Shown: positions 7,799-16,262, numbered from the stretch's first letter. The stretch is DNA of 24,514 bases from Candidatus Helarchaeota archaeon (GCA_013375405.1 JABXJU010000044.1:1-24514), one strand, 5' to 3'. The notes: a model not told the origin generated them from the letters alone. Translations and numbers: made by a program.

Positions 7799-9676
7799 AT
7801 GATTGAGAAAAAAAAATTATATGCAATCATTCTCATTGCAGCAATCACGGTAGGAATTCTTGTCCCAGTCTTGCTCTTACGTGGCCCTGGTGGAGGACCG
7901 AGTGATGACACCATTTATTATACAGGCGACCACGTTTTCACCACCAGCCTAATAGTTGGGACAGATCAGAAGGTAGTTTTTCAGAATGGTGAGTTCAACT
8001 TTACAGGGGATGCAAATCTAACTGTTTTTGGGATACTCGAGATGCATAATGTGATTTTTCATGGGAACTTGACGGCGTTCGCAAATGGTACTGTTCTCTT
8101 AGATACGACAACAGTTAACAGTTATCTGACTTTTAAGGGGAATTCGAGCGGTACTATTCAGAATGCGGAGGTCAGTTGTAATATCACCGCTTACGATACC
8201 GCAGTAGTTACTATTATCAACTCTGATATAACCACGCTCGTTAGCTATATGAGTGCGCTCATTGCCGTGCAGGATTCTTGGGCGACGGACCTCACTTTAG
8301 ACGGCAACGCGTCGATCACCGCTACCAATCTCTCGATTAGTAACATATTATATACCTACGGGCAGGTGATCGCCTCATTAGAGAACGTGACAGTCGCCGG
8401 TTTCACCTATTTAAGGCATAACTCAACGGTTTCGCTGACAGACGCAGTGTTAAATGGATATCTATATACTTATAATTATGTAAAATTGACTATCAGGAAC
8501 AGTTCGCTTTTAGCTATGGCTATATATGACAATTCGGAAATAAATGTGACTCATTGTAGTTCTACTTCAATTATTAATATGTATCAATGGAGTATTGCAA
8601 CACTACACCATTTTACTACAAGTTCAGGATTTTATCTATGGGGTAATAGTAATACAACGCTAATAAATTCGACCACAACTTCGAGATTTTATACTCGTGA
8701 TAATGCCCAGCTGACTCTCATCAATTCAACTGTCGATATCATCTTTGATTATACAAATCTTATTTCAGGCACCTGGACTATTGACAACAATGTACTCTCA
8801 GGGACGGGGATCTCCGCAGAACCCATCATAACTATTATCAATTCAACTTATACTTCAATAGAGCAAAGGCTCAATGTCGTAAGTTCTACCAAAGCCACCA
8901 TCAATAATTCTATATTCAATGAGATAATAACAAGGAATACTGCGAATTTGACACTTCACAATACAAATGTTGTAATACTACAGCAGTGGGATGATAGCCT
9001 TTCAGATATTCGTAATACAACGATCTTTACTGGAAATTTTGAAACCAATAATACTGTTTATCTCGAAGATGTTATATTCACTGACCTAAACGCAGTTTTC
9101 GACTTTTACAAAGGAAATATCGCAGGGTATAACACCACTTTTGTAGGCATCGAATCCGGGGATTGGCCAAAAATGACTCTTGGTTCAAATGTTAGTTATA
9201 CTACGTTATATTGTGAATATTATCTATATAATCAAATTAATCTCAGTTTAACGAATACTAACAATTTTTACCTTGAGAGTAATGATTATTCAAATGTCTC
9301 ATTAACGAATACCAGCGATTTTGATCTTAATACCTATAGTAATTCAAATGTCTCATTAACGAACTCCAGCGATTTTTATCTTTATACCTATGGTAATTCA
9401 AATGTCTCATTAACGAACTCCAGCGCTTTTTATCTTTATCCCGATCATGATTCAAATGTCTCATTATTTTCCTGCTATAATGGATGGATGATATTGGCAT
9501 TTGGTAATGCGAATTTAACCCTCTATGACACCTCAGTTGATCAACTTCACCTCTTGGCCTTCTCCTTCGCCGCTATCACGATGTCTTCCCACGTTACCGA
9601 TTTAAACCTCTATGATTTTTCAGGCAATTATACTTCGACCGACAGCACCGTCACCAATTTCTATGATTGGCGCTAA
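7799..9676 (+). CDS. Repeat-rich surface protein with N-terminal membrane anchor
   Basis: The 625-residue protein starts with lysines and a 20-residue hydrophobic helix (about 7-26), then a Gly/Pro-rich linker. This is a signal anchor or an uncleaved secretion signal, with the rest outside the cell. The body is short strands rich in Asn, Thr and Ser with recurrent NxT/NxS sequons, the pattern of a right-handed parallel beta-helix that is heavily N-glycosylated. Residues about 480-560 form 18-residue repeats encoded by exact 54-base units. No catalytic motif and no C-terminal membrane helix are seen. A GGATGGA element precedes the ATG. It lies divergent from the GH29-like operon, and its role could be adhesion or surface-layer contact, which is inference. 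Confidence 0.85.
   Translation: MIEKKKLYAIILIAAITVGILVPVLLLRGPGGGPSDDTIYYTGDHVFTTSLIVGTDQKVVFQNGEFNFTGDANLTVFGILEMHNVIFHGNLTAFANGTVLLDTTTVNSYLTFKGNSSGTIQNAEVSCNITAYDTAVVTIINSDITTLVSYMSALIAVQDSWATDLTLDGNASITATNLSISNILYTYGQVIASLENVTVAGFTYLRHNSTVSLTDAVLNGYLYTYNYVKLTIRNSSLLAMAIYDNSEINVTHCSSTSIINMYQWSIATLHHFTTSSGFYLWGNSNTTLINSTTTSRFYTRDNAQLTLINSTVDIIFDYTNLISGTWTIDNNVLSGTGISAEPIITIINSTYTSIEQRLNVVSSTKATINNSIFNEIITRNTANLTLHNTNVVILQQWDDSLSDIRNTTIFTGNFETNNTVYLEDVIFTDLNAVFDFYKGNIAGYNTTFVGIESGDWPKMTLGSNVSYTTLYCEYYLYNQINLSLTNTNNFYLESNDYSNVSLTNTSDFDLNTYSNSNVSLTNSSDFYLYTYGNSNVSLTNSSAFYLYPDHDSNVSLFSCYNGWMILAFGNANLTLYDTSVDQLHLLAFSFAAITMSSHVTDLNLYDFSGNYTSTDSTVTNFYDWR
9236..9475 (+). repeat. 54-base tandem repeats in the surface-protein gene
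   Basis: Successive units begin at 9236, 9290, 9344, 9398 and 9452, each exactly 54 bases apart, so each adds 18 residues in frame. The core is TCAAATGTCTCATTAACGAA, coding for SNVSLTN. The units starting at 9344 and 9398 are nearly identical over their first 40 bases, while the first (9236) and last (9452) are diverged, as expected from internal duplication with older copies at the edges. Confidence 0.92.
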
Positions 9677-9692
9677 ACCCATCGTCTCCTCC

Positions 9693-9700
9693 TTTTTTTT
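9693..9700 (+). terminator. T-run terminator after the surface-protein gene
   Basis: Eight thymines follow CCTCC just 17 bases after the stop codon, matching the oligo-T signal used by archaeal RNA polymerase. It lies in the short gap between convergent genes. Assigned from position and composition only. Confidence 0.45.
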
Positions 9701-9722
9701 AATTCTGACCTACTTATTATAA

Positions 9723-10310
9723 TCAGTACTTCAGAAGAATATTGAGCAACTCTTGTCCCGCGACGGTGATATCGCCCGAATTATCGATTGTATAATCAGC
9801 AGTGGGAAATTCTTGATTTTGTAGCGCTCGTGCTAAGCGGTTTTCTAAATCAATACCGTGTTCTCGGTCCCGAGATCGGAGTCTAGCTTCAGTAATATGG
9901 TAAGGTACTCGAATAAAAATAACACAAACCTTAGGAAACCGGTTTCGAGCTGCTTCGACAATTTGGCGGCTGACATTCACAAGAACCGAACGACTTCGAG
10001 TCAAGGCATCTTCAATTTCAACATGTATCCCATAATAAATTCTATAACTCGTCCATTGCAAGCTAAATGCGCCAGCTTTCGATAATTTTTGGAATTGATC
10101 TTCAGATATTGATTCAAATGCTTCTGTTTCAGGAGATGAAGGACGGGTGATAACACGGGTAGGAACAACTGGAGCAGGTCTGTCTGAGGGCCATTTCTCA
10201 ATTACCCACCTAATAAGTGAATCTTTCCCCGATCCCGAATTCCCTATCAATAAAAAAAGGGTACCCCATTTTGAATTGCAGCTCACCATAATTCCAATCC
10301 CTTCATGCAT
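9723..10310 (-). CDS. PhnN-like kinase (ribose 1,5-bisphosphate phosphokinase family)
   Basis: The 195-residue P-loop kinase has GNSGSGKDS (residues 23-31), VITRPSS, a YYGIHVEIE segment and an NVSRQIVEAAR helix. These match the order in bacterial PhnN (GPSGSGKDS, ITRPA, YYGV-VEI, NxSR), which phosphorylates ribose 1,5-bisphosphate to PRPP. It is more distant from guanylate kinase. No C-P lyase genes are in view. In archaea, ribose 1,5-bisphosphate also arises in AMP degradation, so a link to that pathway is possible but unproven. An internal ATG at 10289 gives an N-terminus closer to PhnN and may be the true start. It is probably cotranscribed with the acyl-CoA synthetase gene upstream (stop at 10341). 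Confidence 0.82.
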   Translation of the reverse strand: MHEGIGIMVSCNSKWGTLFLLIGNSGSGKDSLIRWVIEKWPSDRPAPVVPTRVITRPSSPETEAFESISEDQFQKLSKAGAFSLQWTSYRIYYGIHVEIEDALTRSRSVLVNVSRQIVEAARNRFPKVCVIFIRVPYHITEARLRSRDREHGIDLENRLARALQNQEFPTADYTIDNSGDITVAGQELLNILLKY

Positions 10311-10340
10311 TAGAAAAGATAGTTCTAATATTCAATTTGA

Positions 10341-11762
10341 TTAATGAGTTTTTAAGAAATTCTGATATTGAAGGAGTTTTTTAAGGGTTATTAATGCACG
10401 TTGTGCCGTTGGATATGAAGGGATGCCGACGTTCAATAGATCATTTCGGTAATTTTGATAGGTAATGAAATGATCAACGAGTTCCCATGATCGTGGTATG
10501 ATACTGATGATGGGTTTGGTGGGATTTCCAAATTGATGCATAAGATCCGCATACACTTCTCCAATATCAGCAATATGAAAGCGATTAGCGATTACTGAGA
10601 ATCGTTCGACTTCATGGACGGTAAGAATTATATCAATATTGGGATCTTGAGAGATCGACTTAAAGGCTTTACCGAAAATTTCGGGATTAAAGCCTTTCGT
10701 CCCGAGATCAATTGGATTTTCAAGGATAACATTAATAGATGGAAGTAAATTTCGTAATTGATTCAATGTAGAATCTTCTAGATTTACTACGTTAAATCCA
10801 TTGGATTCACAAGTATCAGTTATTTCGACAGCCCTCCCCCCGCCCATGGTAATAATGGCAATATTATTACCAGAGGGTAAACGATTTTTTAGATGTTCAA
10901 GACTTAAAATGAGATCAGTAAGTTGTTCAAGGGTTTCTACAACCAGTCCACCTGCTTGTTTGGCCATTGAGTCGAATATTTCAAAGGAACTTGCAAGAGC
11001 ACCTGTATGGCTTTGAGCTGCTAATTTTCCTCTGGAGGATCTACCACATTTCAAAATGACGACAGGTTTTTGGGGAGTGATGGTTTTTAGAAGTGAAAAA
11101 AATTCATGTCCCTCCTTAATGGATTCAATATAAGCTGCAATGATTTGTGTTTTTGGATCTTTTGAAAACCATTCTGTTAATTCACTGATGGAAATATCTA
11201 TTGTATTGCCTAGAGATACTGTGGCACGAATATCAAAGCCTCGAGAGAGACCGGTCCAAATAAATTTACGTGTTATCCCTCCACTTTGTGATATGAAGGA
11301 TACATCCCCTTCAGTAACGATTGGTTGATCCAAGAAATATCCTAAGCGTGATTCAGTTGAATACACCCCAATACAGTTTGGACCTAATACCCGTAATTTC
11401 CCGGCAGCACTTTTTAAAATTTCTTCCTCTAGTTGTTTATTCCCAATTTCACTAAAGCCTGAGCTAAAAATTGTAACAAATTTCACCCCTTTTTCTACAC
11501 ATTTACTAATTTCTGCAGGGACCTTCTCTGCAGGTAACACAAGTAATACATAATCAACCGCATCTTGATCTGGAATTTCACGGATATCTGGATAGGTTTT
11601 TATTCCTTGAATTTCAGTGTATTTTGGATTTATTAGGTAGATTTTACCCTTATATTTGTGTGCAAGCCACGCCTCCAGAAATTGATAGGATGCCCTCAAT
11701 GGATCGTTCGATACTCCAATAATCGCACATACTTTTGGATTAATTAACCGCTCGAAATCCAT
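10341..11762 (-). CDS. ADP-forming acyl-CoA synthetase, alpha subunit
   Basis: The 473-residue protein has an N-terminal CoA-binding Rossmann domain (VCAIIGVSND near residue 11; LINPKYTEIQGIKTYPDI near 43) and ligase-CoA domains with RVLGPNCIGVYS and SQSGG. His252 in AAQSHTGALA is the phosphohistidine site. This is the alpha-subunit architecture and length of archaeal acetate/acyl-CoA synthetase (ADP-forming), which makes ATP from acyl-CoA, ADP and phosphate. The ATP-grasp beta subunit is absent from the fusion and from the window, so it must be encoded elsewhere. The substrate acid is unknown. The ATG at 11762 follows a GGATG element. The stop lies 30 bases before the PhnN-like gene. Confidence 0.9.
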   Translation of the reverse strand: MDFERLINPKVCAIIGVSNDPLRASYQFLEAWLAHKYKGKIYLINPKYTEIQGIKTYPDIREIPDQDAVDYVLLVLPAEKVPAEISKCVEKGVKFVTIFSSGFSEIGNKQLEEEILKSAAGKLRVLGPNCIGVYSTESRLGYFLDQPIVTEGDVSFISQSGGITRKFIWTGLSRGFDIRATVSLGNTIDISISELTEWFSKDPKTQIIAAYIESIKEGHEFFSLLKTITPQKPVVILKCGRSSRGKLAAQSHTGALASSFEIFDSMAKQAGGLVVETLEQLTDLILSLEHLKNRLPSGNNIAIITMGGGRAVEITDTCESNGFNVVNLEDSTLNQLRNLLPSINVILENPIDLGTKGFNPEIFGKAFKSISQDPNIDIILTVHEVERFSVIANRFHIADIGEVYADLMHQFGNPTKPIISIIPRSWELVDHFITYQNYRNDLLNVGIPSYPTAQRALITLKKLLQYQNFLKTH

Positions 11763-11960
11763 ACATCCAGTATCGCGTAAATCTAATTAAAATTTTTTAC
11801 TGTATCTTCTTGTTTTACTATCTACACTTAACTATAAAAAAAGAAAAAAAATTTAATAGAGATCTGTCCATCCTATTCTTTTTCTAAACCACTTAGGCAT
11901 AGAGAAACAGATGAATAAGAGTGTTTTTCTAACGTGTGTCCTGTTGAAAACAGTTTTTTA

Positions 11961-12986
11961 TTAGTCTTGTAAGACTTTTTGGGGTACAGTCCTAAGTAAT
12001 TCTTCAGTTTCTTTTATAATTCGATTTATGACTTCTTTGACAGTTGGCAGATCATGAATGCGACCCACACACATGCCACATAGCATCGAACCTTTGTCTT
12101 TATCGCCAGCTTCTGCCGCATATAGCCGTCCGTCAATTTTAAATTGAGTTCTTTCTTCTTCAGTAGCCCCTCTAGCAATCATTTCTTGAAAGTTTTTTGT
12201 CCACGGATTAGATATATATCTGCAATGGGGAGAGAGGAATCCTTCTAAAACTATCGTATCGGTTTCAGTTCCTTCAAGAAAGCACTCTTTATAGTTATCT
12301 TTAAAATCCGACTCTTGAGTCGCAATAAACCGGGTGCCCATTTGGACGCCGGCACCCCCCATTACAAGTACCGCCGCTAAGGATTTACCATCACACATTC
12401 CTCCAGCCGCTATTACAGGAATATTTACAGATTTTATTACTTCGGGAATTAAAACGAAAGTATGAACCGGATTATGTGCTAAGTGTCCTCCAGCCTCATA
12501 GCCTGAAGCAACTACAGCATCGCACCCAGCTTTCTCAACTCGTTGGGCATGTTTCACTGCTGCTGCTACATGAATGTGAATCATTCCTGCTTTTTTTATT
12601 TTTTTAAGATATTCTTGTAATGGATCTCCAGCAGAAGTAATCACAACCCTCATTTTTTTTGCAAATTTTGAGTCGCTTTCCACCCTATCTACAACATAAT
12701 CGACTACATCCTTGGCAACATCTGAGGTTTTTGGAACGCGGACATTGATTCCGAATATATCATTTGTTTGTTTATTAACTGCTTCAATGGCTTCAAACAT
12801 CACTTCCTGATGGCTTCGTCCTCTATACTTATCATAGTGGGGGCCGCCGCATTGACTGACAAGCCCTAAGGCGCCCTCTTTGGAAACCGCAGTAGCAAGA
12901 TTCACAGTTGTGAATGGTCCCATCCCAGCTTGGATGATTGGATGTTTTATTCCAATAAGATCACAAATCTCTGTGTGTATAGTCAT
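11961..12986 (-). CDS. Nitronate monooxygenase-like flavoprotein
   Basis: The 341-residue (beta/alpha)8 protein belongs to the 2-nitropropane dioxygenase/NMO and FabK superfamily, FMN-dependent enzymes. Visible features are the N-terminal GIKHPIIQAGMGP, the catalytic region ASGYEAGGHLAH with His168, and the FMN-phosphate loops AAGGMCDGKSLAAVL (residues 193-207) and GGAGVQMGTRFIAT (210-223). Near the C-terminus are GSMLCGMCVGR cysteines. The ATG at 12986 has a GAGGAG ribosome binding site. The amidohydrolase-like gene lies 90 bases upstream on the same strand. Whether it oxidises nitronates or reduces an enoyl thioester cannot be decided from sequence. Confidence 0.88.
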   Translation of the reverse strand: MTIHTEICDLIGIKHPIIQAGMGPFTTVNLATAVSKEGALGLVSQCGGPHYDKYRGRSHQEVMFEAIEAVNKQTNDIFGINVRVPKTSDVAKDVVDYVVDRVESDSKFAKKMRVVITSAGDPLQEYLKKIKKAGMIHIHVAAAVKHAQRVEKAGCDAVVASGYEAGGHLAHNPVHTFVLIPEVIKSVNIPVIAAGGMCDGKSLAAVLVMGGAGVQMGTRFIATQESDFKDNYKECFLEGTETDTIVLEGFLSPHCRYISNPWTKNFQEMIARGATEEERTQFKIDGRLYAAEAGDKDKGSMLCGMCVGRIHDLPTVKEVINRIIKETEELLRTVPQKVLQD

Positions 12987-13076
12987 AATTAACTCCTCAA
13001 TAATTCGTGTTATAATAGGAATACATGGATTTTTAATTATAGGTTTGGAGCTATTTAAAAAATATAGGGAAATGAA

Positions 13077-13937
13077 TTAAAGCTTAAAAACTTTAATTGC
13101 ATTTTCTCTTAAGAATTTCTGTAACGCTTTCTCCTTAAGCCCTAGTTCAGCAATCTGAGCCAGCGTCTCCTCGTGGTTAAGTACCGGAAAGTCCGTAGCA
13201 TATAAAACCTTGTTCATTCCTCGAGAGTTTAGAAATTTAACAAAAGTAGGGTTCCAGTACTTTGGAGCATGAGCGCTAGTAGCAATATAAACATTTGGAT
13301 GTTTCCAAGTTATTGCGATCATCTCATCGACCCAAGGCCAGCCTATATGCGCCCCTATAATCCTAAGCTCTGGGAAATATATTGCAATATCGTCTAGGAG
13401 TAAAGGTTTACCAACAGATGACGGCATCTGCTCTGCAGAGTGCCCTACTTGAATCTCCACTGGGATATCCAATTCAACGCATTTTGCATACATCGGGTAA
13501 TACGTCGCATCATTTATTGGAATACCGAAGCCGTATGGATGAATATGCGCAGCTTTAAAGCCAAATTCTTCAACACCTCTCACTATATCCCGGACTGCAT
13601 CCATTCTTCTATAAGGATGGATACCCACCATGCCAATAAGCCTGTCCGGCGCCTGATCAATCACTTTTGCAAGCTCCTCCATCGGCATTGCTTGAAGCAT
13701 TTCAGCTTGAAATTTTTTCACTTGGTAGGCTGGGATGCAAACTTTATCTACACCTGTCGCATCCATTTTAGCAAGAAATTCCTCAACGGTGCTACCTTCC
13801 AGCATATACTCTCTCTTGAAAAGCTTAAATGCAAACATGATTCCTTCTACAGATCTATAATACTTCTCCATTCCTTCATGTGTAAAAATATTACACCACG
13901 CATCTATTGCCTTTGTCATGGCTGTTTCTTTCTTCAT
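13077..13937 (-). CDS. Amidohydrolase-2 family metal-dependent hydrolase/decarboxylase
   Basis: The 286-residue protein looks like the TIM-barrel amidohydrolase family that includes ACMSD and related decarboxylases. QVGH (His166), GAHIGWPW (His197) and YATDFP (Asp249) correspond to conserved metal or catalytic positions. HIHPYGFG near residue 131 fits another barrel strand. The usual HxH metal motif at the end of strand 1 is missing: IDAWCN stands where I-D-x-H-x-H is expected. Family activity may therefore be altered. The start at 13937 lacks a clear ribosome binding site, and a Met seven residues in (ATG at 13919) is an alternative. It precedes the NMO-like gene on the same strand. Confidence 0.82.
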   Translation of the reverse strand: MKKETAMTKAIDAWCNIFTHEGMEKYYRSVEGIMFAFKLFKREYMLEGSTVEEFLAKMDATGVDKVCIPAYQVKKFQAEMLQAMPMEELAKVIDQAPDRLIGMVGIHPYRRMDAVRDIVRGVEEFGFKAAHIHPYGFGIPINDATYYPMYAKCVELDIPVEIQVGHSAEQMPSSVGKPLLLDDIAIYFPELRIIGAHIGWPWVDEMIAITWKHPNVYIATSAHAPKYWNPTFVKFLNSRGMNKVLYATDFPVLNHEETLAQIAELGLKEKALQKFLRENAIKVFKL

Positions 13938-14067
13938 TGGAAATTTAAAACTATCTGCTTAGAAAAAGTAGAAAATTGGGTTTAAAAGATACGAAGAAAT
14001 TAGTATTAATCTGAAGATATTGCAAAGATTTCAAATGGACGATTGATAAAGGTATCAGATTTATTTC

Positions 14068-14409
14068 CTATTTTCCCTTTTTGGTAATCTCTAAAAACGC
14101 TTTCAGGTCATGGAAATTCCCATATACCTGTAACTTTTCTCCTTTTAACCCCTTAGAAATTTTCAAACTTCCGTTCATTATATCTGTAAAAACCTCTTTG
14201 GATGAAACGAAAATCACATCTGGGCTGGGATACGAATCCTCTATAAGCTTCCATCTTTCCTTGGTCAATATCACAGAGATGGAATTTTCACCAATTTGAA
14301 ACTCGATTATCTTCCCATCATATTTGTCAATCCATGATGCAACTTCAGCCTTTAGATTACTATTTGTGTAAATCCTATCTACGAGGCCTTTTATCTCATC
14401 CATTTTCAT
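14068..14409 (-). CDS. SCP2 sterol-carrier-like domain protein
   Basis: From the ATG at 14409 this gives 113 residues, the size of a single SCP2 domain. An ATG further upstream (14472) would put 77 bases inside the preceding gene. A second in-frame ATG at 14403 is also possible. The ISVILTKERW strand, the acidic DVIFVSSKEVFTDIMNG stretch and the KLQVYGNFHDLKAFLE ending match the family, which binds lipids or hydrophobic ligands. The chosen start overlaps the end of the 14396-14641 gene by 14 bases, indicating translational coupling. It is the last gene of a four-gene unit headed by a nitroreductase. Confidence 0.78.
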   Translation of the reverse strand: MKMDEIKGLVDRIYTNSNLKAEVASWIDKYDGKIIEFQIGENSISVILTKERWKLIEDSYPSPDVIFVSSKEVFTDIMNGSLKISKGLKGEKLQVYGNFHDLKAFLEITKKGK

Positions 14410-14641
14410 CAATCCATTTAAGCGCAACTTCTTGTAATGCTTTATTTGAATTGCCTGCTGAAAAGTTTCCATATTTTTTTATAACTGCCTTCCTAAATTT
14501 TTCTACATATTCAGTTGGTATGATTATGTGAACTCGTACCTTCGGACTGTCTTCGAAATATTGGCAATATTTAGGAAACTTTTGGAAATATTGGGTTATA
14601 TCTTCTTTCTTCACCCTGGGTTTACCCAACCATTCTGCCAA
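14396..14641 (-). CDS. Small ribbon-helix-helix-like protein
   Basis: Translation begins with TTG at 14641, seven bases after a perfect GGAGGT. The frame directly follows the stop of the preceding small gene. The 81-residue protein has a charged N-terminal part, then VRVHIIIPTEYVEKFRK, a gap with a conserved-looking GNFSAGN turn, and a helix NKALQEVALKWI. That strand-helix-helix order is the pattern of archaeal CopG/ribbon-helix-helix DNA-binding proteins, but the assignment is by pattern only. The packing between a nitroreductase and an SCP2 gene suggests an operon-specific role. Confidence 0.72.
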   Translation of the reverse strand: MAEWLGKPRVKKEDITQYFQKFPKYCQYFEDSPKVRVHIIIPTEYVEKFRKAVIKKYGNFSAGNSNKALQEVALKWIDENG

Positions 14642-14842
14642 TTATTCCACCTCCTTTCTTTTCACGAATATAAATCCGGGTGGCCAATCTAAGACGATTT
14701 TTTTTCTTCCACCCCATACGGACCCTTCGTTTTTCAACCAGCAGTTAATTATAAGCTTTCCAAGTTTTTCTGCGTCCAATCCACAATCTTCAGCTTTTTG
14801 CTGTAATTTCTTCTCTAACTCTGGCTGTAAATCTATTTTCAT
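14642..14842 (-). CDS. Small helical protein in the nitroreductase operon
   Basis: This 66-residue protein starts at ATG 14842, whose AUG overlaps the stop of the nitroreductase gene (ATGA) and is preceded by GGAGGGTG. The N-terminal half predicts a strand and two helices (LQPELEKKLQQKAEDCGL, then LGKLIINCWL), resembling a small DNA-binding or antitoxin fold. The C-terminal half is short and basic (RKKIVLDWPPGFIFVKRK). I do not recognise the family. The last codons overlap the strong ribosome binding site of the next gene. Confidence 0.7.
   Translation of the reverse strand: MKIDLQPELEKKLQQKAEDCGLDAEKLGKLIINCWLKNEGSVWGGRKKIVLDWPPGFIFVKRKEVE
14647..14654 (-). promoter_or_regulatory. Ribosome binding site deciding a TTG start
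   Basis: GGAGGTGG on the minus strand lies within the last codons of the 66-residue gene and seven bases before TTG 14641. No ATG or GTG is near, so it identifies TTG as the initiation codon of the 81-residue gene. Confidence 0.8.
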
Positions 14843-15540
14843 TTTTCACCCTCCAGTTCGGTAAATGCTTTTCGCTTGTAAGGCATCCCCCACCGCTCAG
14901 TGAAGCATATACTCTCTAAAGGGAATCTTGAAGGTCCAATATGCCTTTTACTCTTCGGTACTCCTATGCATAGTATTCCGAATGCTCTCCAACTCCTGGG
15001 AAAGCCAAAGTAGTCACTGAGTACCTCTTCTAAGCGTCCGTCCGTCACACAGGGCATGACAAGAAAGCCTGCACCGAGACCAAGGGCTGTTGCAGTTAAC
15101 CACATATTCTGGATTGCCATTGCTAAGGCGGCGACAATACTTTCATAGGCGGTGTTGGCGATAGGAGCATCTTGGTAGGTGTGGGAGTAGCTACATATTA
15201 TACAAGTATCAGCTTGTTCTGCGTATCGAAACAGCGACCCGTCACAGGTTCTCTCGAGAACATCAGGACGAACGTCTTTGGGGATATACCACAATCTTTC
15301 CTGCTCTACTTCGAAGGGAACCTGACCAAATGTTACCCTTGCGCGATGCTGTGATAAATCAGCTATGAGCTTCTTTGACTCCTTGTCCTTTACGATGACA
15401 AACCTCCAGAGCTGAGAATTTTCGCCTGAAGGAGCATATCTTGCTGAATCGAGGATTTGTTCTATATGTTCCTGAGAAACTGGCTCGTCTGAGAATTCTC
15501 TTATACTTCTTCGAATTTTTATCGCTTTGATTAAGTCCAT
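14839..15540 (-). CDS. Nitroreductase family FMN-dependent oxidoreductase
   Basis: The 233-residue flavoprotein begins with KIRRSIREFSDEPV (residues 8-21), where the Arg-Arg-Ser pair contacts the FMN phosphate, and continues with LDSARYAPSGENSQLWRFVIV, the classic nitroreductase N-terminal signature. NMWLTATALGLGAGF (145-159) fits the C-terminal FMN-binding helix. The middle contains an unusual cysteine-containing segment (TCDGSL, TCIICSYSH), which differs from standard NfsB-like proteins. It is the first gene of a four-gene unit ending with an SCP2 protein. No clear Shine-Dalgarno element precedes its ATG, consistent with a leaderless transcript. The substrate is unknown. Confidence 0.9.
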   Translation of the reverse strand: MDLIKAIKIRRSIREFSDEPVSQEHIEQILDSARYAPSGENSQLWRFVIVKDKESKKLIADLSQHRARVTFGQVPFEVEQERLWYIPKDVRPDVLERTCDGSLFRYAEQADTCIICSYSHTYQDAPIANTAYESIVAALAMAIQNMWLTATALGLGAGFLVMPCVTDGRLEEVLSDYFGFPRSWRAFGILCIGVPKSKRHIGPSRFPLESICFTERWGMPYKRKAFTELEGEK

Positions 15541-15605
15541 GATTTTATCAGATATTGATTAGAATAATAAAGTTTTCGCGATTGGCAATTTCTATTGATA
15601 TAAAA

Positions 15606-16262
15606 TCAGATCAAATGAATAGGAGGATCTATATTTCCAACATGTTTTATAATAATAGCGTCTTCTCCAGCACATTTCCGTAAGTTCTTCTCAGAGGTAT
15701 TTCCACTTAAAACGCCAATAAAGTTAATGCCTGCATTCTTAGCAGACAGGCAATCTACATCATGATCTCCTATCATAAAGACTTTATCAATTTTAGGAAA
15801 CTTAGATAAAATATATAAGATTGGTTCAGGGTTAGGCTTTGGTTTGAATTCTTGTTGTTCTCCTAAAATAAAGTCAAAATATTTTTTCAAGTCGATATAT
15901 TCTAACAATTTTATTGCCAATTCAGTTTTTTTTGAAGTTAATAAAGCTAATTTATACCTTAATCCTTGTAATTTCTCTAAGAGATCTATAGCGCCAGGGA
16001 TAATTTTCACACCCTCAAAAAAATGCGTTCGATAGTATTGTCTAAATAAATGTACGCCTCTTTCTGCATTCGCATCATCCAAGTAATCCAAAAACATATC
16101 CTTCAATTCAATTCCTATTTTCTCAATTATCTTCTCTTTCATAGGAGGATTGATTTGAAAAGACTCTAAGGCGTAATTAAATGCCTTACAAATGGCGAAT
16201 GAGTTGTCAATAAGAGTAAAATCTAAATCAAAAATGACTAAAATCTTAGTTAGATCACTCAA
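15606..16262 (-). CDS. HAD-superfamily hydrolase (phosphoglycolate-phosphatase-like)
   Basis: The 218-residue protein shows the four HAD motifs: I, DLDFTLID with nucleophile Asp12 and acid/base Asp14; II, LLTSKK; III, KPKPNPEP with the conserved Lys; and IV, IGDHDVDC with the Mg-binding aspartates. The helical cap between motifs I and II (residues about 20-90) is the type found in phosphoglycolate phosphatase and beta-phosphoglucomutase. Translation starts at TTG 16262, with GGGGAA six bases upstream. It follows the polyferredoxin gene by 45 bases on the same strand, although a functional tie to it is not evident. Confidence 0.9.
   Translation of the reverse strand: MSDLTKILVIFDLDFTLIDNSFAICKAFNYALESFQINPPMKEKIIEKIGIELKDMFLDYLDDANAERGVHLFRQYYRTHFFEGVKIIPGAIDLLEKLQGLRYKLALLTSKKTELAIKLLEYIDLKKYFDFILGEQQEFKPKPNPEPILYILSKFPKIDKVFMIGDHDVDCLSAKNAGINFIGVLSGNTSEKNLRKCAGEDAIIIKHVGNIDPPIHLI

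Noticed and set aside
11945..11970. Short hairpin CTGTT-GAA-AACAG followed by six T on the plus strand, as a terminator
   Set aside because: No plus-strand gene ends here, and archaeal termination relies on T-runs rather than short hairpins; it probably arises by chance next to the NMO-like stop.
13440..13985. 181-residue plus-strand reading frame across the amidohydrolase gene
   Set aside because: It is antisense to a well-supported enzyme, has an odd His- and Cys-rich composition and no ribosome binding site, so it is a shadow frame.
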